Source: Clostridia bacterium
GTDB taxonomy: Bacteria; Bacillota; Clostridia; Lachnospirales; WQUN01
NCBI GenBank assembly: GCA_025997155.1
Contig: BNUF01000014.1
Coordinates: 1-26,616, forward strand
Direction of reading: 5' to 3'
Length of the DNA: 26,616 bases
In this document: in pieces, positions 21,901 through 26,616 of the stretch
Layout: every line of letters starts with the position of its first letter
How positions within the stretch are numbered: position 1 is the first letter of the stretch
Position numbers and translations under genes: made by a program
The notes under the pieces: generated by a model
What the model was told of the DNA's origin: nothing
Database searches by the model: none
Seen by the model: the letters and a program-made list of their open reading frames with translations, nothing else

Positions 21901-22466
21901 ATTGCTCTGCTCCCCGGCTTAACGACGGGCATCTTGCCTTCCTTGCAAAGCGGGCAGTCCTCCGCCTCATACGCAGCTATGTCCGCCTTGTACGCGCAGG
22001 CAAGGGGTACGCCGAAATCGACGCTCCCGCCCGAACGGTCCACCAAAACCGCCACGCCAATGACGTTCCCGCCCTGTTCACGCACGATTTCGATAACCTC
22101 CCGCACCGACCCGCCCGTCGTTATCACGTCCTCGGCGACCACCACTCTCGCCCCCTCGGGGATAGTGAAATTTCGGCGCAAAACCATTTTGCCGTCTACG
22201 CGTTCCGTGAAAAAACTTTTTGCGCGAAGATGCCTTGCCAGTTCATAGGCGATAACGATACCGCCCATAGCGGGTCCTACGACTATATCGGCGTTTTCAA
22301 AGTTTTTCGATAAATCCTCCGCGAGTTCCGCCGTGAACTCGGGGTACTGCAAAATCTGGGCGCATTGCATATACTTGCCGCTATGTTTGCCCGACGTGAG
22401 CCGAAAATGCCCCGTGAGGAGCGCCCCCGCCTTTGTCAGGATTTCTTCGGCGCGTGTTCTGTCCAT
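21897..22466 (-). CDS. pyrE: Orotate phosphoribosyltransferase
   Basis: The product is 189 aa. It joins orotate and PRPP to give OMP, the step before PyrF. The PRPP-binding motif VVVAEDVITTGGSV is at 108-121, preceded by VGPAMGGIVIAYELAR. The loop carrying the catalytic lysine is around RAKSFFTERVDGKMVLRRNF. The C-terminal CPLCKEG is common in the clostridial-type enzyme. ATG at 22466 follows AGAGGT. It is 9 bases after pyrD in the same operon. The gene ends inside a hairpin that abuts the palindromic element. Confidence 0.96.
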   Translation of the reverse strand: MDRTRAEEILTKAGALLTGHFRLTSGKHSGKYMQCAQILQYPEFTAELAEDLSKNFENADIVVGPAMGGIVIAYELARHLRAKSFFTERVDGKMVLRRNFTIPEGARVVVAEDVITTGGSVREVIEIVREQGGNVIGVAVLVDRSGGSVDFGVPLACAYKADIAAYEAEDCPLCKEGKMPVVKPGSRAI

Positions 22467-22475
22467 AGTATACCT

Positions 22476-23387
22476 CTATTCGTCAAGTTTTATCTCGTTT
22501 AATGAAGAAAAGCCGTATTTCGTCATATAATCCCGTATGCCCTGCAAAATGAAGGAAGTTGCGCGGGGATTCTCAAAATTCGCCGTGCCGACCGAAACGG
22601 CGCTCGCCCCCGCCAGAAGAAACTCAACCGCGTCCTCGCCGCTTGAAATCCCGCCCATTCCGATTATCGGAATATACGGGATAGCGGTTCGCACCTGATG
22701 CACCATTCTAACCGCGACAGGTTTAATCCCCGCCCCCGACAAGCCGCCGTAAACGTTGTTCAGCACGGGTTTTCTCGTGTGTACGTCTATTTTCATTCCG
22801 ACAATCGTGTTTATGAGGGACAGCGCGTCCGCGCCCGCGTCCGCCGCAATCTTCGCCATTTTCGAGATATTGGTGACATTGGGGCTTAATTTCACGGAAA
22901 GGGGCTGACGGGCGAAACTCTTGACGTCATACACCACGTCGTACAACGCCTTTTCGTCCGTGCCGAACGCAATCCCGCCCTCGGTTATATTCGGGCAGGA
23001 GATATTGAGCTCAAGCATATCAACGTCCGCGTCATAAAGTTCCCTTGCGACGCTTACATATTCTTCCGCCGTATGCCCGCAAATATTCACGATAATCTTC
23101 GTGCCGAATTGCCGCAAAAACGGGATATCTTCCTGTATAAACTTCTCCAAGCCCGCGTTTTGCAAGCCGATGGAGTTAAGCATACCGCCGTGTACCTCGG
23201 CTATACGCGGCGGCTTGTTGCCCTCCCACGGGACTATGGAAACTCCCTTTGTCGTGACCGCGCCAAGGGTGTTTATGTCGATAAAATCCGCGTATTCTCT
23301 GCCCGCGCCAAAAGTCCCCGACGCGGTGAACACGGGGTTTTTGAAGGTAACGCCGGCGATATTTACGGACAAATCAAGCTCACTCAT
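22476..23387 (-). CDS. pyrD: Dihydroorotate dehydrogenase, class 1B catalytic subunit
   Basis: The product is 303 aa from ATG at 23387 behind AGGTGA (a TTG one codon earlier is possible). It is an FMN TIM-barrel enzyme oxidising dihydroorotate to orotate. The FMN and substrate motifs are NPVFTASGTFG, VTTKGVS, HGGMLNSIGLQN, LELNISCPN with the active-site Cys131 typical of class 1 enzymes, SVKLSPNV and PIIGMGGISSGEDAVEF. Class 1B is indicated by the adjacent pyrK, with which it overlaps by 8 bases; the PyrD2K2 tetramer uses NAD. Confidence 0.96.
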   Translation of the reverse strand: MSELDLSVNIAGVTFKNPVFTASGTFGAGREYADFIDINTLGAVTTKGVSIVPWEGNKPPRIAEVHGGMLNSIGLQNAGLEKFIQEDIPFLRQFGTKIIVNICGHTAEEYVSVARELYDADVDMLELNISCPNITEGGIAFGTDEKALYDVVYDVKSFARQPLSVKLSPNVTNISKMAKIAADAGADALSLINTIVGMKIDVHTRKPVLNNVYGGLSGAGIKPVAVRMVHQVRTAIPYIPIIGMGGISSGEDAVEFLLAGASAVSVGTANFENPRATSFILQGIRDYMTKYGFSSLNEIKLDE

Positions 23388-24144
23388 CAAAAATCACCTC
23401 GTCCGCCAAAAACACAGTTCCGTCCTTGCATACTTTTTTGTAGCCGTGTACGGTTTTGACGACACACCCGATACACGCGCCGAATCCGCAGCCCATACGC
23501 TCCTCGAGGGAGAGATACGCAAGGGTGTTGTTTTTTGCGGCGAAACTTTGCACCGCCCGAAGGAGCGGTTTAGGACCGCAGGCGTATATCACGCGGGGCT
23601 TGTCGCTATCGGCTAGCTCCTCTTTGACAAGTGAGATAATGTTCCCGTGGTATCCATACGAGCCGTCGTCCGTCGCGATACGCAAATGTTCAGTCGCCGC
23701 CGCAAAATCTTCCCTAAGGATTATTTGTTCTTTTGCGCGAAACCCAAGGAAAACGCGAACGTCCCCCCTGCGGGTCTGCGCCAGACGGAGCAAGGGCACA
23801 ACGCCGATTCCCCCTCCGATTACAATGTGTTCATAGGACGCGTCAAAATCCACGGGAAAACCGTTCCCCAAGGGGGCTAAAATCCTTATGCCGTCCCCTT
23901 CCCGAAACTCCGACAGCCGCCTTGTGCCGTCTCCGACCGTCTTGTAAATAAGCCGCAGGTTGCCGAGTGCCGCCTGACATATGCTAAGCGGACGCGGGAG
24001 TATATTTATCCCGTTTTCAAGATAAATTTCGGCGAATTGCCCCGGCAGAACCCTGTGCCATATATTCGGGGCGTACAAAAGCAGTTCATATATATCTTCG
24101 GCAATTTTACGATTTTTTAGTATCTTTACCGTTTCTAATTCCAT
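23380..24144 (-). CDS. pyrK: Dihydroorotate dehydrogenase electron transfer subunit
   Basis: The product is 254 aa. It carries FAD and a [2Fe-2S] cluster and passes electrons from PyrD to NAD. The FAD-binding motif is RPLSIC (51-56), the NAD-binding loop is GGGIGVVPLLRLAQ (about 110-123), and the cluster ligands are Cys219, Cys224, Cys227 and Cys239 in the CGFGACIGC...KKVCKDG region. ATG at 24144 follows AGAGGT. It overlaps pyrF by 10 bases and pyrD by 8, so translation is coupled, which helps keep the two subunits equimolar. Confidence 0.96.
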   Translation of the reverse strand: MELETVKILKNRKIAEDIYELLLYAPNIWHRVLPGQFAEIYLENGINILPRPLSICQAALGNLRLIYKTVGDGTRRLSEFREGDGIRILAPLGNGFPVDFDASYEHIVIGGGIGVVPLLRLAQTRRGDVRVFLGFRAKEQIILREDFAAATEHLRIATDDGSYGYHGNIISLVKEELADSDKPRVIYACGPKPLLRAVQSFAAKNNTLAYLSLEERMGCGFGACIGCVVKTVHGYKKVCKDGTVFLADEVIFDE

Positions 24145-25067
24145 ACAATACCTCTTAAATCCTCGCGCATATCGATAACCGCCTGAAGTACGGAACGCGT
24201 AAAGAACTCACCCGCGAATCTCGCGTATTTCCTGCTGGTGTGGGCGGCGATGATTCCGCGTGAACTGTTGACTATCGCCCCTATGCCGTTTTTGAAACAA
24301 ACCGCGATGTCCTCCGCCGTCGCCCCCTGCGCGCCGTATCCCGGGACGAGAAAGAAAGTACTCGGCATAAGCGCCCGCAAGTTCTCCGCCTGCGTCCTGT
24401 GCGTCGCGCCGACCACCGCGCCTATCGCGCTGTACCCGTATCTGCCGATAGAGGTTTTACCCCAGTTCGCGACAAGTTCGCCCACTTTTTCGTGAACCGC
24501 TATGCCTGACGTATACAAATCCTGTATTTCCCCGCTGTTGGGGTTTGAAGTCTTGACAAGCACAAAAAGCCCCTTGCCGTATTTCTCAAGGTTGGAGAGG
24601 TACGGTTCAACGCTGTCATATCCAAGGTACGGGTTGATTGTGATAAAATCCTCGTCATAAACCGACACGCTCTCGCCGTCTATGTCCACGCGTCCTATGT
24701 GTCCGTCCGAATAGCACTTCGCGGTCGACGCGATATCCCCGCGTTTCACGTCCCCGATTACAACAAGCCCGCGTTCCTTCGCGAATTGCACCGTGCGTAC
24801 AAACGCGTCTATGCCGTGCGCGCCAAACTGCTCGTACATGGCAATCTGCGGCTTTACGGCGGGGACATAGGGAGCGATAACGTCAATCACATATTTGTTG
24901 AACTCAAAAATCGCCTCCGACGCGCCTTTTGCCGTCTTCCCGAATTGTTTGTAGGAGCTTTCCTTGACACAATCGGGGATAAACGAAAGCTGCGGGTCAA
25001 GCCCCACAACCGCGGGGTTGCTTTTTTCTTTTATCTTGTCAATCAGCACGTCCGTTATATTGTCCAT
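24135..25067 (-). CDS. pyrF: Orotidine 5'-phosphate decarboxylase, type 2 (long form)
   Basis: The product is 310 aa, the longer form found in clostridia, actinobacteria and some others. It decarboxylates OMP to UMP without a cofactor. The catalytic motif is DVKRGD at 106-111 (Lys and two Asp), preceded by VVGLDP near the N-terminus and followed by TINPYLGYDSVEP, the phosphate-binding FLVPGYGAQGAT, and NSSRGII near the C-terminus. It lies 5 bases after the coiled-coil gene, the first of the four pyr genes. pyrB, pyrC and the carbamoyl-phosphate synthase genes are absent from the window, and no PyrR-type attenuator is seen. Confidence 0.95.
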   Translation of the reverse strand: MDNITDVLIDKIKEKSNPAVVGLDPQLSFIPDCVKESSYKQFGKTAKGASEAIFEFNKYVIDVIAPYVPAVKPQIAMYEQFGAHGIDAFVRTVQFAKERGLVVIGDVKRGDIASTAKCYSDGHIGRVDIDGESVSVYDEDFITINPYLGYDSVEPYLSNLEKYGKGLFVLVKTSNPNSGEIQDLYTSGIAVHEKVGELVANWGKTSIGRYGYSAIGAVVGATHRTQAENLRALMPSTFFLVPGYGAQGATAEDIAVCFKNGIGAIVNSSRGIIAAHTSRKYARFAGEFFTRSVLQAVIDMREDLRGIVWN

Positions 25068-25072
25068 AGAAA

Positions 25073-25609
25073 TCAGCCCTTCCTCGGGTTATCGCCTATG
25101 TCGGCGCGAAGTTCGGCGCGGTTTTGGCTTATTATCCCAAGGTTGTCGTCAAACATTTCGTTGATTTGCCCGCTTGTGCGGTTCATAAGGGACATTGCCT
25201 CGCGTACCGACTCCTCAACCTTTGTAAGGATTTCGTCGGCGTACTCTAGAGCGCTCTGGCGCATCATTTTCGCGTTGTTTCGCGCCGCCGTCTCGATTGC
25301 CCGCGCCTTCTCCTCGGCGCGTCTGGTGATTTCGTGTTCGTCGGAGAGACGGTCCGCGTCCGCCTCCGCGTTTCTTTTTATGTCGGACGCTTTGTGTCTC
25401 GCGTCGTCCATAACCCGCTCGTGGTCGTTCACCAGCCGTTTCGCGTGTTCGATTTCGGCGGGCAGGTTCAGGCGTATCTCCTCAATCAGGTCGCGGAGCT
25501 CGCCTTTGTCCACCGCGATTTTGTTACTAAACGGCGCGACTTTGCTCGTTTCAAGCAGTTCGTCAATTTCGTCAAGGTAATCAATTATACTCTCCATATT
25601 TTCAGACAT
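25073..25609 (-). CDS. Coiled-coil protein of the coaD neighbourhood
   Basis: The product is 178 aa, with no signal peptide and no membrane segment. Residues 1-50 carry YLDEIDELLETSKVAPFSNKIAVDKGELRDLIEEIR. This start recurs in clostridial proteins of unknown role next to coaD and is sometimes loosely called ATPase or DivIVA-like. Residues about 52-135 form a long charged, Ala/Arg/Glu-rich coiled coil (HAKRLVNDHERVMDDARHKA and onward), resembling the stalk of V-type ATPase subunit E/H or DivIVA-like scaffolds; no nucleotide-binding motif is visible. ATG at 25609 overlaps coaD by 8 bases and uses AGGA eight bases upstream. The function is unknown; a structural or division-related role is a guess. 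Confidence 0.85.
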   Translation of the reverse strand: MSENMESIIDYLDEIDELLETSKVAPFSNKIAVDKGELRDLIEEIRLNLPAEIEHAKRLVNDHERVMDDARHKASDIKRNAEADADRLSDEHEITRRAEEKARAIETAARNNAKMMRQSALEYADEILTKVEESVREAMSLMNRTSGQINEMFDDNLGIISQNRAELRADIGDNPRKG

Positions 25610-26096
25610 TCCCCCAATCCTTGTTTTGTACTTTCTTTTTCACGGCGTCTATAATATAGTTCGGCACCATTTTTTTTATGTCACAGCCAAAACGCGCCGC
25701 GTCCTTGACCATTGTAGAACTAATGTGCATAAGCGCGGGATCCGCCGCGAAAAACAGCGTCTCGATTTTCGGGTTTATACTCTTAAGCGCATTCGCGTAC
25801 AGAAATTCGTGGTCGAAATCAGCGGGTGTCCGCAGTCCGCGTACAACCGCGTCCGCCGAAAGTTCCCCGAAAAGTTCGATAAGCGAACCCGAAAAACGTA
25901 CTACGGTTACGTTTTGTATGTGACCTGCAAGGGATTTCATCTGTTCAAAACGTTCGTCAAGGGAGAAAAGCATATTTTTGTTGCCGTTGTTAAGAACGGC
26001 GACGGTAAGTCGCTCCGACAGGTTTGCGGCGCGGGTGATTATGTCCATGTGCCCTAGTGTAACTGGGTCGAAACTTCCCGAATACACCGCGTTCAC
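25602..26096 (-). CDS. coaD: Phosphopantetheine adenylyltransferase
   Basis: The product is 164 aa, the usual length. It transfers AMP from ATP to 4'-phosphopantetheine in coenzyme A synthesis. Nucleotidyltransferase signatures: YSGSFDPVTLGH with TLGH at 13-16, RGLR at 86-89 and ISSTMVKD at 125-132. The start is GTG at 26096, eight bases after a full AAGGAGG site, and overlaps the rsmD stop by 4 bases (GTGA). The rsmD-coaD pair is widespread in bacteria. Confidence 0.96.
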   Translation of the reverse strand: MNAVYSGSFDPVTLGHMDIITRAANLSERLTVAVLNNGNKNMLFSLDERFEQMKSLAGHIQNVTVVRFSGSLIELFGELSADAVVRGLRTPADFDHEFLYANALKSINPKIETLFFAADPALMHISSTMVKDAARFGCDIKKMVPNYIIDAVKKKVQNKDWGNV

Positions 26097-26616
26097 AAAA
26101 ATCCCTCCTTTTTGACTATCAAAATCCCCGCCTTGCCGTACTTTTTCAGCTTGTACAACTTGTAGGGCAGACTCTCCGCTATTTTTTCAAGGTTCTCGGG
26201 CGGGGATTCTATGACAAGAAACCCGCCGTCCTCAAGTTTTTCATACGCGTATGTCAAAATTTTCGGGACGTCGCCGCTTTTGTAGGGCGGGTCGGCAAAA
26301 ATTATGTTGTATCTTTTAGAGTTTTCCGATAAAAACAGGAAGACGTTTGAGTTGTACACCTTTGATTGTGATTTCAATTTGGTTTTTTCAAGATTTTTTG
26401 AAAGGGCAAAGAGCGCGTCGCGGGAGTTTTCGACAAAATCCGCGTGCGCCGCCCCGCGGCTAAGCGCCTCAATACCGATTGCGCCTGTCCCCGCGTATAA
26501 ATCCAAAAATTGGCAATCTTCGACATTTTCATAAAGTATCGAAAACAACGCCTCCTTTGTCTTGTCCGATGTGGGGCGGGTGTTTTGCCCCTTTGGGGAA
26601 ACAAGCGGTACGCCTC
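26093..26616 (-). CDS. rsmD: 16S rRNA (guanine966-N2)-methyltransferase RsmD, 5' end beyond the window
   Basis: 173 C-terminal residues are visible; the frame runs off the right edge with no start. The visible part begins GVPLVSPKGQNTRPTSDKTK, whose RPTSDKTKEALFSIL piece is the conserved RsmD element (usual RPTxDRVKEALF). A TTG within it (26548) is therefore not the start. SAM-binding FLDLYAGTGAIGIEALSRGA and the catalytic DPPY (ADPPYKSGDV) are intact. The enzyme methylates G966 of 16S rRNA within the small subunit. It is the first visible gene of the long minus-strand operon. Confidence 0.95.
   Translation of the reverse strand, partial: GVPLVSPKGQNTRPTSDKTKEALFSILYENVEDCQFLDLYAGTGAIGIEALSRGAAHADFVENSRDALFALSKNLEKTKLKSQSKVYNSNVFLFLSENSKRYNIIFADPPYKSGDVPKILTYAYEKLEDGGFLVIESPPENLEKIAESLPYKLYKLKKYGKAGILIVKKEGFL

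Noticed and set aside
21704..21970. 88-codon minus-strand frame spanning the palindromic element and the end of pyrE
   Set aside because: It runs through an inverted repeat and out of frame with pyrE; Arg-rich composition only.
24699..25580. 293-codon plus-strand frame over pyrF and the coiled-coil gene
   Set aside because: Shadow frame; the Ser/Arg-rich second half mirrors the coiled-coil codons on the other strand.
1..26616. CRISPR arrays, tRNA or rRNA genes, retron or toxin-antitoxin systems
   Set aside because: No regularly spaced repeats, cloverleaf sequences, reverse transcriptase or toxin-like pairs were recognised; the two small regulators fit a phage switch better than an antitoxin pair.

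Overview
The window looks like a chromosomal segment of a motile Firmicute of the clostridial type. Evidence: the dprA-topA pair, a spore-maturation pair spmA-spmB, a flagellin gene behind a sigma-28 (SigD-like) promoter, a class 1B pyrimidine cluster (pyrF-pyrK-pyrD-pyrE), strong Shine-Dalgarno sites and frequent GTG/TTG starts. TGA, TAG and TAA are all used as ordinary stops. The genus cannot be fixed from sequence alone.

Region by region: (1) 1-2300 is a scrap-yard of mobile DNA. It holds the 3' end of an IS5-type transposase, then the 3' end of an IS110-type transposase, a decayed BRO-N prophage antirepressor on the minus strand, and two small divergent helix-turn-helix regulators separated by dyad-rich DNA, like the leftover immunity switch of a prophage. 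A gene-poor stretch follows, up to a perfect sigma-A promoter. (2) 2304-5553: dprA and topA, plus strand. (3) 5535-7632: an unrecognised two-helix membrane protein gene (minus) whose end overlaps topA, then spmA-spmB (plus). (4) 7629-16473, all minus: seven tightly packed genes, read from the right as ppx - ppk1 - HD-GYP-like - BadF-type sugar kinase - LytR/CpsA/Psr - class I amidotransferase - HAMP-repeat membrane protein. This appears to be one polyphosphate/envelope/signalling operon with a promoter just upstream of ppx. (5) 16535-19461, minus: flagellin with its own sigma-28 promoter and a terminator, preceded by tyrS with its own promoter. (6) 19688-20051: an isolated small plus-strand membrane-protein gene followed by a terminator-like hairpin. 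(7) 20097-26616, minus: rsmD (cut by the window edge) - coaD - coiled-coil protein - pyrF - pyrK - pyrD - pyrE - [165-bp palindromic element] - aroB - lspA, mostly overlapping or closely spaced.

How the genes work together: pyrF/K/D/E make UMP late in pyrimidine synthesis, with PyrK passing electrons from PyrD to NAD. ppk1 and ppx make and degrade polyphosphate, and they are co-transcribed with a probable second-messenger protein and wall-related genes.

The most noteworthy items are the ppx-led operon with several proteins carrying altered active-site motifs, the palindromic MITE-like element inside the pyr-aro operon whose ends resemble the IS5-type end at the left edge, the remnant regulatory switch with a 15-bp perfect inverted repeat, and a consensus minus-strand promoter stranded between IS remnants. 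I found no clear new defence system, CRISPR array, tRNA or rRNA.
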